Shown: positions 1-9,200, numbered from the stretch's first letter. The stretch is DNA of 64,000 nt from Paeniglutamicibacter sulfureus (GCF_030512175.1 NZ_JAULBL010000001.1:930001-994000); one strand, 5' to 3'. Notes: generated from the letters alone by a model not told the origin. Program-made: numbers and translations.

Positions 1-26
1 GCACTGCCCCTGGTGGTCCCGCGCGG

Positions 27-1856
27 CTAGCGGCGGCGGATGTTTCGGCGCTCCGCCAGCACCTCGGCACCGATCAGCGGGCGGGCGATGGTGTCGCCGA
101 AGACCACACCCCCGGCAATCGCCATCATGATGGTGAACGCGGTGAACATCTGCACGATGGCCGAGTTCATGTCGTCGACGTCAAAGACGATCCCGTACAT
201 GGAACGGAAGATCATCAACCCGGGCAGCAGGAACACGATGGCGGGGGCGGCCAGCACCAGCTGCGGAGCACCCATCTTGTAGGCCACCCAGCGCCCGGCC
301 AGGCCAACGAAGGTCGCCGCGACGGCCGGCGCGGCCCGGTCTCCCACGCCCAGGGCCTGGATCCCCAGCAGGATCAGGTAGCCGAGCAGGGCGATGCCGC
401 CGGTGGGCAGCAGGAGCTTGGGTTCCGATTGCTCGGTGATCGCGCCCATGATGACCGCCGCAACGACCAAGGCCGCCAGCAACCAGCCGGGATAGGAAAT
501 CGTGTCGATGACCCGCACGTCCAGCTCCGGGGCGCCCAGTAGCTCGCCGCCGACCAGTGCCGTCATGATCCCCGTCAGGATCGCGGCATAGGTCAGTGCG
601 GCGGAGAAAAACCGTCCGGCGGCGGTGACGGGGAACCCGTTGATGGCATCCTGCAGGGCGGAGACAAACCGGGCCGAGGGCAACAACAGCAGGATGCCGC
701 CGGCGACCACCAACGCCGCGTCCATGGGTGCATTCAGGGCGTGGAAGAGCACCGCGATGGCGGTGACGACAAAGCTTGCGGTGGCAATCGAGAAAAACTC
801 GGGCACACGCCAGCGTGCCGCATACTTGATGATCTGTCCGACAGCCAACGAGGAGACGAAGGCCAGGATCGCCCCGGGCAGGGAGCCGCCGATGAAGATC
901 ACGAAGAAGGCAGCAAAGGCACCCGCGGCCGAGCCGATCATCCAGCGCGGGAAGGGCTTGGGCCGACGCGAGATCTCCCGCAGCCGGTCCACCGACTGCT
1001 GCCGGGTCACGCCTCCGGAGACGATGTCGGAAACCAGCCGATGCACCTCCGCCAATCCGGCAAAGTTGTTGGTCCAGGAGCGCACCACGCGCAGCATCGA
1101 AAACGACTCACCCTCCGGCGGGGAAAAGTTCAGGTGGATCGACTGGTTGGTGATGTCGACGTCCGTGTAGCTGAGCCCGAGGGCCGCGGTCACGGCAATG
1201 ACGCTGGTTTCCACTTCCAAGGCGCCGGCACCGTAGCGGAACATGGTTTCAGCAAGGTCCAGGGCGAATTCCAGGGTCTTGCGCGCCGAGGCGTCCTGTG
1301 CGGCATTGACCTTCGGGTTGGCATAGGGGGTTCCCTTGAGCCGCTCGACGATGTTGAACGCCTGGGTGGGCGGGGTGTCGGAGGCCAGCAAACGCGAAAT
1401 CATGCGCTTGGCTGCCGGGTTGGCGCGCGGCGGCAGTGCCGGGGCACCCGTGGAGGTGATGCCGACCTGGCCGGTCTTGGCGTTGATGGCGTCCTGGGCC
1501 AGTGTGGTGGGCCGCGGCCGCTTCGTGGGCTTGGCAGGCTTGGGCGCCTTAGGCGGCCTGGGGCCCCCGACCCGCTTGGCGGCCGGCCTTCCCGACGGCT
1601 TGCCCGCCTGTTTGGGGACGGGCTTCGTGGGCGTCGGCGCGACGGCCGGCGTGCCGGTTGCCGGTTTGCCGGTTGCCGGCGTGTCAAGGTGGGGGAACAG
1701 CGGGGAGTTCTTGGCGTGCGCGGCAGCGTCCTTCAGGGCCTGGGCAATATGGGTCATTTCCCCCGCTTCGACACGGCGAATGCTTGAGACCTGCGGGTTG
1801 GGATCCTCGCCCGGTGACGCCGGGGCGGTGGCGTCCGGCCCCTTACCTGAAGACAC
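27..1856 (-). CDS. ThrE-family threonine/serine exporter
   Basis: Integral membrane protein of the ThrE (DUF1212) family, which exports threonine and serine in Corynebacterium. The first ~160 residues are a Pro/Lys/Ala-rich, probably disordered cytosolic tail. A soluble ThrE N-terminal domain follows (roughly residues 180-330), with the family-like stretch TMFRYGAGALEVETSV. About ten hydrophobic segments then run to the C-terminus, so both halves of the split two-gene form are fused here. At 609 residues it is longer than C. glutamicum ThrE (about 490), and the extra length is the tail. I chose the GTG at 1856 because AGGAGG lies 4 nt upstream; the frame opens further upstream, but that part is antisense to the next gene. 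It is transcribed divergently from the monooxygenase gene. The substrate is inferred from the family only. Confidence 0.85.
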   Translation of the reverse strand: MSSGKGPDATAPASPGEDPNPQVSSIRRVEAGEMTHIAQALKDAAAHAKNSPLFPHLDTPATGKPATGTPAVAPTPTKPVPKQAGKPSGRPAAKRVGGPRPPKAPKPAKPTKRPRPTTLAQDAINAKTGQVGITSTGAPALPPRANPAAKRMISRLLASDTPPTQAFNIVERLKGTPYANPKVNAAQDASARKTLEFALDLAETMFRYGAGALEVETSVIAVTAALGLSYTDVDITNQSIHLNFSPPEGESFSMLRVVRSWTNNFAGLAEVHRLVSDIVSGGVTRQQSVDRLREISRRPKPFPRWMIGSAAGAFAAFFVIFIGGSLPGAILAFVSSLAVGQIIKYAARWRVPEFFSIATASFVVTAIAVLFHALNAPMDAALVVAGGILLLLPSARFVSALQDAINGFPVTAAGRFFSAALTYAAILTGIMTALVGGELLGAPELDVRVIDTISYPGWLLAALVVAAVIMGAITEQSEPKLLLPTGGIALLGYLILLGIQALGVGDRAAPAVAATFVGLAGRWVAYKMGAPQLVLAAPAIVFLLPGLMIFRSMYGIVFDVDDMNSAIVQMFTAFTIMMAIAGGVVFGDTIARPLIGAEVLAERRNIRRR

Positions 1857-1998
1857 GCTTCCTCCTGTCGTTTGCGCTTGCTTCACCCACCATACCGCCG
1901 CCTTATGGCCCATTGATCCACTGGCCACGCAACTCACATTTGACTGATTGGACACAGTGCGACGCCGGACCCCGGGAATATCCGCAAGGATTCCGGAG

Positions 1999-2029
1999 TT
2001 GAGCCACAATGAATGCAAACGCATATAAC
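1999..2029 (+). promoter_or_regulatory. Possible promoter of the LLM oxidoreductase gene
   Basis: A TTGAGC hexamer is followed after 17-19 nt by CATATA/TATAAC, about 27 nt before the ATG. The match to a sigma-70 consensus is moderate and the spacing ambiguous. Confidence 0.3.
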
Positions 2030-2055
2030 TCACGGCAGGAGAAACACGGGAAATC

Positions 2056-3114
2056 ATGAGTGAATCCACCACGAATACACAGCAATTCGAGATCGGCATC
2101 GAGACCTTCGGCGACATCACCGACGACGCCAATGGCCAACCGCTCCACCCGGCCCAGGTCCTGCGCAACGTGGTCGCCGAGGCCAAGGCCGCCGAGGCCG
2201 CCGGACTCGACTTCTTTGGGGTGGGCGAACACCACCGCGACGACTACTCGGTCTCCGCCCCCGAGGTGGTCCTGGGCGCCATCGCCTCGGTGACCGAAAG
2301 GATCAAGCTGGGATCCGCCGTAACCGTGCTGAGCTCGGATGACCCGGTGCGCGTCTACGAACGCTTTGCAACCGTCGATGGCCTGTCCAACGGACGTGCA
2401 GAGGTCATCCTGGGGCGCGGCTCCTTCATCGAGTCCTTCCCGCTCTTTGGTTACGAGCTTTCCGACTATGAGCTGCTCTTCGAGGAGAAGCTCGCGCTCT
2501 TCGCCAAGCTGCGCAAGGGCGAACCTGTCAGCTGGTCCGGCCAGACCCGCTCCGCGCTGCGGAACCAGTCGGTCTACCCGCCGATTGAAAACGGCACCCT
2601 GGACGCCTGGGTGGGCGTGGGCGGCAGCCCCGAATCGGTAGTCCGTGCGGCACGGCACGGCCTGCCGCTGTTCCTGGCCATCATTGGCGGACAGCCCATG
2701 GCCTTCGAGCCGCTGACCCGGCTCTACAAGCGATCGCTAGAGGAATTCGGACACCAGCCCCAGCGCATCGGTGCGCACTTCCACGGCCTGGTGGCCGACA
2801 GCGACCAAGAGGCACTGGACCAGCTGTGGCCGCACTACAAGCTCACCATGGACCGGTTGGGCTCCGAGCGCGGCTGGCCGCCGGCGAGCCGCATGCGTTT
2901 CGAGGCCTCGGCGGGCCGCGACGGATCACTGCTGGCCGGCAGCCCGGAGACCGTGGCCCAGAAGATTGTCCGCTTTGCGAACGGGCTTGGCCTTTCGCGT
3001 GCCGACATCAAATACTCTGCCGGCTCGTTGCCGCACGAGACCATGATGCGAAGCATCGAATTGCTGGGGACCAAGGTCAAGCCCCTGGTCCTGGAGATGC
3101 TCGAGGCAAAGTAG
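2056..3114 (+). CDS. LLM-class flavin-dependent oxidoreductase
   Basis: Luciferase-like monooxygenase, a single TIM-barrel domain of 352 residues. Members use reduced FMN or F420 to oxidise small organic substrates. The family features seen are FFGVGEHHRDDY near residue 55, IKLGSAVTVLSSDDPVRVYE near 90 and the following GRAEVILGRGSF strand. The C-terminal GSPETVAQKI segment is also typical. It resembles the group of LLM proteins annotated as putative oxidoreductases of unknown substrate. A weak AGGA lies 15 nt before the ATG. The gene is alone, between the divergent thrE-like gene and a shared terminator with tRNA-Val, so context does not suggest a substrate. Confidence 0.85.
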   Translation: MSESTTNTQQFEIGIETFGDITDDANGQPLHPAQVLRNVVAEAKAAEAAGLDFFGVGEHHRDDYSVSAPEVVLGAIASVTERIKLGSAVTVLSSDDPVRVYERFATVDGLSNGRAEVILGRGSFIESFPLFGYELSDYELLFEEKLALFAKLRKGEPVSWSGQTRSALRNQSVYPPIENGTLDAWVGVGGSPESVVRAARHGLPLFLAIIGGQPMAFEPLTRLYKRSLEEFGHQPQRIGAHFHGLVADSDQEALDQLWPHYKLTMDRLGSERGWPPASRMRFEASAGRDGSLLAGSPETVAQKIVRFANGLGLSRADIKYSAGSLPHETMMRSIELLGTKVKPLVLEMLEAK

Positions 3115-3154
3115 GGGGCCGTGGCTTCCCGCGGAAGCGCGTTCCACGCTTAAC

Positions 3155-3186
3155 AAAAAGAACCCCCGGTTTTCCGGGGGTTCTTT
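3155..3186. terminator. Bidirectional terminator between LLM gene and tRNA-Val
   Basis: A perfect stem AAGAACCCCCGG/CCGGGGGTTCTT has an A-run on the left and T-run on the right, so it gives a U-tract in both directions. It ends the LLM gene on the plus strand and the tRNA-Val transcript on the minus strand. Confidence 0.85.
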
Positions 3187-3191
3187 TCCAT

Positions 3192-3268
3192 TGGTGGTTC
3201 TTAGCAGACTCGAACTGCTGACCTCTCGCGTGTGAAGCGAGCGCTCTAACCAACTGAGCTAAAGAACC
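3192..3268 (-). tRNA. tRNA-Val(CAC)
   Basis: Read on the minus strand: acceptor GGTTCTT pairs with AAGAACC, the D-arm carries AGCTCAGTTGGTTAGAGC, and the anticodon loop TTCACAC gives CAC (decodes GUG). The T-arm is CAGTTCGAGTCTG, and discriminator A plus an encoded CCA end at 3192. Confidence 0.95.
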
Positions 3269-3745
3269 GCGCTGTCTCTCCCAAAGGAGTACCTAGCAAG
3301 ATTAGCCGAGCACCGCGGTGCACGCCAAATCGACATCAAATCCAACGGCGCTCCCCGACCTGCGACCCGCTCGCCCCACCGGCTGCAAGCCTTCGGTTTT
3401 CGCGCCACGCCCGGGCATCAAATACACAGGTGAAATGCTGGCGAACGAACCACTCAGCGAACCCGTCAAAACCACCGGAATCGCGGTGATTTTCGACGCT
3501 TGAAACCACGCCGTGCGGAGGATGCTTCGGGGCAACCGGCGCGTCGCCCCCAAGCCGTATTTACAACATGGCTTTCGGCAGGTAATAATTTCACTGTCGA
3601 CTTCTTCGACGCCCAAACTGGGCCCTACAAGGAAGCTGCCGGGAACCGCCGGCAGCGGTCCCCTACCGGCCAAAGAACCGGCCCGGCGTAATTCCGGGAA
3701 CCCCTTCTTTCGTTCGCTCTCTTTTTGCTTAGAGGACCGCTCCCA
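3269..3745. other. Intergenic stretch, no supported gene
   Basis: Between tRNA-Val and the acetyltransferase. The short frames here have no ribosome site or recognisable protein. Some GC-rich inverted repeats occur near 3635-3690. I see nothing to annotate. Confidence 0.6.
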
Positions 3746-4330
3746 GTGCTTCCCAACATCGAGTATTCCCTGTCTTACTCCGCGCCCACCGGCATCGAAC
3801 GCGATGCCCTCTCCGCGCTCGCCCTGAACCCTGACGCGCGCTGGCACGAACGCATGGACCATGCCCTGTTCGTGGTCACCGCGCTGCACGAGGGTATCCG
3901 GGTTGGCCTGGGAATCGTACACAATTCCGTCACCGCACCGACCCAGGCACCGCGCCCCATGGAGCTTGGTGGCATGTTCGTGCACCCCGCCTATCGCAGG
4001 CTGGGCATCCGCCAGCACATGGCCGAATCACGGCTGACCTACGCATTGTCCATGGGCGGCACCCCGATCACCGTGATCGACAACCGCAACCAGGCTTCAT
4101 GGGGCTACTACGAGCGCTCGTCCCGATGGGCGCGCGAACGCGAATACACCGGCTACTTCACCGGACTGCCCATGACGATCTGGGTATCCACGGAGTCCTC
4201 CTGGCACCGCACCGGCATGGGCTTGACCCCGCTGGTCCCGGCCCAGCCGAACACCGTGCTGCCCCAAGGCCTGAACCGGGCAGAGCCGCTTGGTTTTGGC
4301 CCCGACCAGGGAAACGCCGTGCCTGCTTAA
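3746..4330 (+). CDS. GNAT-family N-acetyltransferase
   Basis: Predicted acetyl-CoA-dependent N-acetyltransferase of 194 residues. The GNAT core is recognisable: the beta-4 strand MELGGMFVHPAYRRLGIRQHM contains the Q/RxxGxG/A-like acetyl-CoA loop (RRLGIRQ), followed by ITVIDNRNQASWGYYERSS, matching the beta-5/alpha-4 region. The GTG start has AGAGGA 9 nt upstream; a TTG 21 nt earlier would overlap that site and is less likely. It converges on the CoA-transferase gene. The substrate is unknown. The C-terminal region (VSTESSWHRTGMG and on) is unusual for a minimal GNAT and may cap the active site. Confidence 0.75.
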   Translation: MLPNIEYSLSYSAPTGIERDALSALALNPDARWHERMDHALFVVTALHEGIRVGLGIVHNSVTAPTQAPRPMELGGMFVHPAYRRLGIRQHMAESRLTYALSMGGTPITVIDNRNQASWGYYERSSRWAREREYTGYFTGLPMTIWVSTESSWHRTGMGLTPLVPAQPNTVLPQGLNRAEPLGFGPDQGNAVPA

Positions 4331-4334
4331 AGCA

Positions 4335-4379
4335 TGGAGCCCGTTTTGCCCACCCCAAAGGCGTGCAAAACGGGCTCCA
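4335..4379. terminator. Hairpin between convergent genes
   Basis: A 15-bp perfect stem TGGAGCCCGTTTTGC/GCAAAACGGGCTCCA with a 15-nt loop sits between two convergent stop codons. It lacks a strong U-tract, so it may act through its stem or protect 3' ends. Confidence 0.65.
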
Positions 4380-4394
4380 CTGGGTTGCCGGACC

Positions 4395-5921
4395 CTATGC
4401 TTCCGCCGCTGCCGGACGCATGTCGCCGGTGTCGATGTAGCGCTGGTGCCAGGACAACGACTCTCCGAGCAGGTGCGGTGTGTGCTTGCCGTAGCTGCCC
4501 ACCTTGGCGCGGTCGAAGTAGTCCTGCAGCATCGGGCGGTATGCCGGTGCCGCGCACTTGTCGATGACCACCTGGGCCCGCTGCTTGGGCGAGAGCCCGC
4601 GCAGGTCGGCCAGACCCTGTTCGGTAATCAGGATCATGGTGTCGTGCTCAGTGTGGTCCACGTGGCTGGCCATGGGCACGATGCCGGAGATCTTGCCGCC
4701 CTTGGCGACCGACGGTGACATGAACACCGAGAGGTAGCCATTGCGGGCGAAGTCGCCCGAGCCGCCGATGCCGTTCATGACGTGCGAGCCGACCACATTG
4801 GTGGAATTCACGTTGCCGTAGATGTCGGCCTCGATCATCCCGTTCAGGGCGATGCAGCCCAGCCGGCGCACGAGCTCGGGGTGGTTGGAGATTTCCTGCG
4901 GGCGTAGCAGGATGCGCTCGCGGTAGAAGTCCACGTGCCTGTTGAACTCGTCGATGCCGTCGGAGGACAGAGAGAAGGAGGTTGCCGAGGCGAAGCCCAG
5001 GGTCCCGTCCTTGAGGAGGGACAGCATGCCGTCCTGGATGACCTCGGTGTAGGCCTGCAGGCCCTTGTAGCCGCCGCGCGCCAGCCCGGCGAGCACCGCA
5101 TTGGCGATGTTTCCCACGCCCGATTGCAGCGGCAGCAGCTTGTCGGTCAGGCGCCCTGCCCTGATCTCGTGGTCAAGGAAGTCCAGCAGGTGGTCGGCGA
5201 TCTGCGTGCTGGTCGCATCGACCGGGGCAAAGGGGCTCAGCCGGTCAGGGGCGTTGGTTTCCACCACGGCGACGATCTTGGCCGGGTCCACGCGCAGGTA
5301 GGGCTCGCCAATGCGTTGGTCGGCGGTGGTCATCTCGATGGGCTTGCGGTGCGGCGGCAGCGCGGTGCCGTAGTAGATGTCGTGCATGCCCTCCATGGCG
5401 GCGGACTGCTGGCTGTTGACCTCGATGATGACCTTGTCGGCCATGTCCAGCCAGGTCTTGTTGTTGCCCACCGAAGAGGACGGGATCAGGCTGCCATCCT
5501 CCTTGATGCCCACCACCTCGATGATCGCCAGGTCGATCTTGCCGTAGAAGCCGAACCAGGCGTGCTGGGCCACGTGGGAGAGGTGGATGTCCATGTATTC
5601 CATCTCGCCGTCGTTGATGCGCCGGCGCAGCTCCGGATCAGACATGTAGGGCAGGCGCAGATCCATGCCCCCGGCCCGGGCGAGCACCCCGTCAAGCTCC
5701 GGGGCCGTCGAAGCCCCGGTGAGCACGTTGATCTTGAACGGATTCCCCGAGGCCTGTTCCTTTTCCATGAGGGCGGCGAGCGCTCCCGGGACGGTTTTCG
5801 GGTAGCCGGCGCCGGTGAAGCCGCTCATGGCCACCGTCATGCCGGGCTTGACCAAGGCCGCGGCCTGTTCGGCCGGCATTCGAAGGTCGAGAAACTTGGG
5901 GTATTGGATCCGATCGTGCAC
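4395..5921 (-). CDS. Acetyl-CoA hydrolase/succinyl-CoA:acetate CoA-transferase family
   Basis: Class I CoA-transferase of 508 residues, the family of Ach1, AarC and Cat1. Such enzymes move CoA between acetate and succinate (or propionate) and support acetate handling and the TCA cycle. Visible features are the N-terminal VKPGMTVAMSGFTGAGYPK CoA-binding segment, the QSGVGNIANAVLAGL strand, the TEVIQDGML segment expected to carry the catalytic glutamate, and GIGGSGDFARNGYLS near the C-terminus. The GTG at 5921 has AGGAAGGGC 5 nt upstream, and residues upstream in frame look non-coding. It is a single gene between a convergent acetyltransferase and a long intergenic region. Hydrolase versus transferase cannot be decided from sequence here; transferase is likelier. 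Confidence 0.9.
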   Translation of the reverse strand: MHDRIQYPKFLDLRMPAEQAAALVKPGMTVAMSGFTGAGYPKTVPGALAALMEKEQASGNPFKINVLTGASTAPELDGVLARAGGMDLRLPYMSDPELRRRINDGEMEYMDIHLSHVAQHAWFGFYGKIDLAIIEVVGIKEDGSLIPSSSVGNNKTWLDMADKVIIEVNSQQSAAMEGMHDIYYGTALPPHRKPIEMTTADQRIGEPYLRVDPAKIVAVVETNAPDRLSPFAPVDATSTQIADHLLDFLDHEIRAGRLTDKLLPLQSGVGNIANAVLAGLARGGYKGLQAYTEVIQDGMLSLLKDGTLGFASATSFSLSSDGIDEFNRHVDFYRERILLRPQEISNHPELVRRLGCIALNGMIEADIYGNVNSTNVVGSHVMNGIGGSGDFARNGYLSVFMSPSVAKGGKISGIVPMASHVDHTEHDTMILITEQGLADLRGLSPKQRAQVVIDKCAAPAYRPMLQDYFDRAKVGSYGKHTPHLLGESLSWHQRYIDTGDMRPAAAEA

Positions 5922-6242
5922 GGCTGCCCTTCCTGAAGATGTGTGACACACGTTGCTTCGTGTCATTCGCGCCACTTTAGTCGGTGATCGCGTCACATTT
6001 GGGCCACTTTGCGCCTTCGATGCGCCGAACCGTTGGCTGGCTCGGTGAGGCGGTCAGTATTTGCGGTGACTGGCACCCGGCAGCAGACCTTCCGGCTACC
6101 CCGGCCGGATCGAGGGGCGCCGGAAATTAATGGGGGTAGTTGGGGATGCCGCGGGGCCGTGGTCATCGCCGACCGGGTCGTTGGTTCGAACATCCCGGCC
6201 CGGCTGCCCTCCCCTCTGGTCCGCCACGGGGCCGGACCATCG

Positions 6243-6280
6243 AAAAGGGTGCACGCGCCAATGGCGGGTGCACCCTTTTT
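6243..6280. terminator. Strong bidirectional terminator-like hairpin
   Basis: AAAAGGGTGCAC pairs with GTGCACCCTTTT around an inner CGCC/GGCG stem; the loop is AAT. A-run and T-run flanks give U-tracts in both directions. No annotated gene ends close by, so an unannotated transcript may. Confidence 0.7.
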
Positions 6281-6311
6281 CGCTCGTCATGGGCCCGGAC
6301 CTGCGGTACCG

Positions 6312-6335
6312 CGCCACCTATATTCCTAGGTGGCG
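6312..6335. other. Short perfect inverted repeat
   Basis: CGCCACCTA and TAGGTGGCG are separated by TATTCC. It could be a protein-binding site or a small hairpin. No gene is attached. Confidence 0.35.
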
Positions 6336-6945
6336 AGACCATGGTGAAGGCGGTATTGATGAGTGCTTCATGATCTGGTGTCATAATGGTCGGTCATTCA
6401 CGACAGGGCGGCAGATCGACGGGCGTGCCGCGCTTTATTCACCGCCGGACGCGCCGTGTTCGACGCCGGGAGGCGTCGAACAGTTGGCACATTCCTAGTG
6501 GTGCTATTGCATGCACTCCACCTCGATGGAAGGGCATGCCGAATTTCGAACAATCCTCGTTGATCCACCGGTCCACTGACCGGCCAACTCCAACGTGCAA
6601 TCGACATCCGAAGCGACGTGCAGGGGCCTGCCAGCAAAGATTTCTGGCAGGCGTGCATCATCGAATCGCGCGGCCCGTTTTCGGTTCAGGCTGCAGAGCG
6701 TGGGTACGGGGGATTTGCTGTCGCTACCTTCAGCGCTGCATCCGGCCCTGACAAATTCATCCCGGCCCAACTGTCCGTTCCGCCCAAGTGTTTGCACTGC
6801 TATACGAGCGGCCGTGCGGAAAATTCCGCTGCTCACGCTCTTCTGGCAAACCTCAAGGGGACCTTTAACTGTCGCATCTTTGTACGAGAAATACAAATCG
6901 GCAGGCACATCGTCGTCCAACGCGCGCCCGATCCGTCACTGGGAA

Positions 6946-8226
6946 TCACCATTCCACCTCGGCAAGCAGGAGTGCGCCGTTGGCGGCGTCGCGCTCGATT
7001 GCCCCGCCGAGCTGCACCGCCGCCTTCCGGTAGCTCTCGGTTTCCAGGACCTTTGCAATGGCCTTCGCGATCCGGGGTGCGGCTGCGCCGCGCGGAACCG
7101 CGATGCCTGCCCCTCGTAGCTTGACCCGGACGGCATTGCCGGATTGGTCACGGCCGTGATGCAAGATCACGAGCGGCAATCCGGCGGCCAGCGCCTTGAT
7201 CACGGTGCCGTGGCCGCCATGGGTGACCACCATGCTGGCGCGTTGCATCACGTGGTGGTGGGGCGCGGCGGCAACGACGGTGACATTGGCTGGCGCACGG
7301 ATCTCCTCGGGGTCGATCGCGGGGCCAGTGGTCACCAGTCCGCGCACCGGCAGGCTCCCGAGCGCGTCCACGATTCGTTGCATGCACTGCACATGATTTT
7401 GGAAGGTCGAGGACATGGCCACCAGGACCAGCGGCGCCTTTCCGGCGGGCGGGGCCCACGGGGCATTGGAGGTCCACGCCGGGTCATCGAGGATCGGTCC
7501 CACATAGCGGGCGTTGGCCGGCAAGTCGGCAGGGAAATCGAAGGCTGACGAGGTGAGAATCAACTGGCGTCTGGCATGGTGCATCTGTTCCCATGTATTG
7601 GCCAGCGGGACCAACCGGTACTCGGCGCGCAGTTCGTTCAACGGCGCCAACGCGTAGCGGTCAATCAGCTTGGTGCCGCCGAAAGTCGTCATGCGGTCGC
7701 GCAGTACACCCAACGGGCCCCGTGCGGGGGCAAAGCCGGTGCCGACTTGTGGCATGCCCTTGGCCGGAAGCGGGTAGGTATTCGGCAGCAGGACATCGAA
7801 CGATACCCCTCGCGCCTCCGCCGCAATCATGGCGCCAAAGGCACCGAAACCCGTCAAGACGAGGTCCGGCCGCACCTCGTCGATGGCCGACGCGGTGTCC
7901 CGTGCCTGCTGCGGGGCAGGTCCCACAAACATGCTCTTGACCGTGTCTCGGGCCAAGCCCATCGGGGTCCGCGCCGCCCAGTCGCGGATCTCACCGGTTT
8001 CGCCATCGGTCCAGGAACGGAAGGTGACTCCTGTTCCGGTTGCCTGCTCCTCCATGGAACCATCGGCGAGCATCACGACACGGTGTCCCCGATCAGCGAT
8101 CCGGCGGGCCACGCCCAATTCCGGCGGGACCGTGCCGCCGGCGTCCTTGAGTGCGAAAAGGTAGGTGCGGCGCGAGGCTTCCGTGGGGGGTCCTGCGCCC
8201 CGGAGTCTGTCAGTGGGATCGCTCAT
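6946..8226 (-). CDS. Family 1 (MGT/UGT-like) glycosyltransferase
   Basis: GT-B glycosyltransferase of 426 residues, similar to macrolide/antibiotic and flavonoid glucosyltransferases. These move a sugar from a nucleotide donor to a small hydrophobic acceptor. The N-terminal half starts with a GGTVPPELGVARRIADRGHR motif (acceptor domain). The C-terminal half has the donor-site signature VVTHGGHGTVIKALAAGLPL followed by GRDQSGNAVRV, where HGGHGT and the DQ/N pair fit family-1 enzymes. The ATG at 8226 is preceded by TACCGT exactly 7 nt upstream, which suggests a leaderless transcript. It is divergent from a small membrane-protein gene, with no biosynthetic genes next to it. Acceptor and donor are unknown; a detoxification or lipid role is possible. 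Confidence 0.85.
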   Translation of the reverse strand: MSDPTDRLRGAGPPTEASRRTYLFALKDAGGTVPPELGVARRIADRGHRVVMLADGSMEEQATGTGVTFRSWTDGETGEIRDWAARTPMGLARDTVKSMFVGPAPQQARDTASAIDEVRPDLVLTGFGAFGAMIAAEARGVSFDVLLPNTYPLPAKGMPQVGTGFAPARGPLGVLRDRMTTFGGTKLIDRYALAPLNELRAEYRLVPLANTWEQMHHARRQLILTSSAFDFPADLPANARYVGPILDDPAWTSNAPWAPPAGKAPLVLVAMSSTFQNHVQCMQRIVDALGSLPVRGLVTTGPAIDPEEIRAPANVTVVAAAPHHHVMQRASMVVTHGGHGTVIKALAAGLPLVILHHGRDQSGNAVRVKLRGAGIAVPRGAAAPRIAKAIAKVLETESYRKAAVQLGGAIERDAANGALLLAEVEW

Positions 8227-8374
8227 GGCAGCAACGGTACGCCGCGGGCATGACGCGCAACATCCGTGCCAGTACCCGCTTATTTCCTGCTTCGTGCCCT
8301 TGGGGAACGCCCGTGGAGATCTCCGCCTGCCACCCGACATCCGCTGTTCGCCGGAGCAGAGTAGGCTTCCGTCC

Positions 8375-8992
8375 ATGACCACCGCCGTCGTTTTCGTCGC
8401 CGTGCTTGCCATGCTGGCCCTCTTCCAGGTTGCCCTGGCGCTCGGTGCCCCGTGGGGACGGTTCGCGTGGGGCGGGCAACACCCCGGAACACTGCCGACC
8501 GGCTTCCGGATCGCCTCTGCGTTCTCCATCCCGGTCTACGGCTTCATCGCGGTGCTCGCCCTGGACCGTGCCGGGATGCTGGACGTTTTTCCGGAAGGCT
8601 TCTCCCGGATTGGCATCTGGGTCGTGTTCGCCTACCTCGCCCTCGGCGTGGTGATGAATGCGATCTCCCGATCCAAGCCGGAACGATATCTCATGACACC
8701 GGTGGCACTCGTGCTTGCGGTACTCGCGCTGCTCATCGCGCTTTCACCTGCCGCCGAGAGGCCTTTCGCCGGCATGGTGTTGGACAACGGGAACGGGCCG
8801 GTGTTCTGCACGACCGTCATGGAGTCCTACCCGCCGCAATGCGGCGCCGACTCCCCCGCCGTGCTCGGCTGGGACTGGAATTCCGTGGATCACGAGCAGT
8901 CGCAGTCGGTACGCTGGGGCGAGTACAGCTTCGAGGGAGTGCGAGAGCGCGACACCATCACTCTCGGCGACGGGGCAGCTCCGTTGCGCTGA
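8375..8992 (+). CDS. Hypothetical membrane protein, four predicted TM segments
   Basis: Protein of 205 residues. Hydrophobic helices are visible at roughly residues 4-24, 46-66, 79-97 and 108-126, followed by an extracytoplasmic-looking tail with CTTVMESYPPQCG, whose two cysteines could form a disulfide. The tail ends with SVRWGEYSFEGVRERDTITLG. I do not recognise a named family beyond actinobacterial conserved membrane proteins. The ATG is preceded by TAGGCT 7 nt upstream, the leaderless pattern common in this window, and this decides the start over in-frame codons further upstream. A small lipoprotein-like frame follows 26 nt downstream on the same strand. Confidence 0.65.
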   Translation: MTTAVVFVAVLAMLALFQVALALGAPWGRFAWGGQHPGTLPTGFRIASAFSIPVYGFIAVLALDRAGMLDVFPEGFSRIGIWVVFAYLALGVVMNAISRSKPERYLMTPVALVLAVLALLIALSPAAERPFAGMVLDNGNGPVFCTTVMESYPPQCGADSPAVLGWDWNSVDHEQSQSVRWGEYSFEGVRERDTITLGDGAAPLR

Positions 8993-9018
8993 GCAGGGCG
9001 GGAAGAGCGGGTGCAGCG

Positions 9019-9181
9019 ATGAAGGCCACCAGGTACGGTGGCTGGTTCGCCGGAATCCTGACGGCAGCACTGCTGCTGTCGGGTTGCTCGGCCCCTCAAA
9101 TGTGGCGGAGCGGGGCGTCCGGTCACCTTCACCCTGACGTATCCGAACCAAGGTGAACCGACGATGTTATCCCTGGACTGA
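9019..9181 (+). pseudogene. Broken small lipoprotein gene
   Basis: The first frame encodes a clear lipoprotein signal: MKATRYGG, a hydrophobic stretch, and the lipobox LLSGCS with Cys at residue 23. It then runs into an implausible tail and stops at 9156. From 9122 another frame reads VTFTLTYPNQGEPTMLSLD and stops at 9181; this reads far more like real protein than the in-frame tail. One frameshift around 9100-9121 would join them, giving a lipoprotein of about 52 residues, still very short. It may be the remains of a longer gene, or a sequencing error. It probably shares a transcript with the membrane protein upstream. Confidence 0.5.
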
Positions 9182-9200
9182 GCACCTGCCGCAACGCTCG

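Larger units (their letters stand above)
5922..6945. other. Long intergenic region without a supported gene
   Basis: About 1 kb between the CoA-transferase start and the glycosyltransferase stop. Open frames exist on both strands (for example minus strand 6504-6920), but none has a ribosome site, a codon pattern like its neighbours or a recognisable domain. The right part (about 6380-6940) is visibly less GC-rich than the surrounding genes. Two hairpins at 6243-6280 and 6312-6335 are listed separately. It could be decayed DNA or hold a small RNA. Confidence 0.5.

Noticed and set aside
1903-1932. Promoter-like pair upstream of the thrE-like gene (TTGCGT and CCATAA).
   Set aside because: Weak match to both hexamers; not listed as a feature.
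6140-6210. GGGATG...CATCCC with a GGTTCGAAC-like stretch, tRNA-like at first sight.
   Set aside because: Only about 54 nt from end to end, without D-arm or anticodon stem, and the T-stem does not pair.
6504-6920. 138-codon minus-strand frame.
   Set aside because: No ribosome site, no family resemblance, overlapping plus-strand frames are as long; probably chance.
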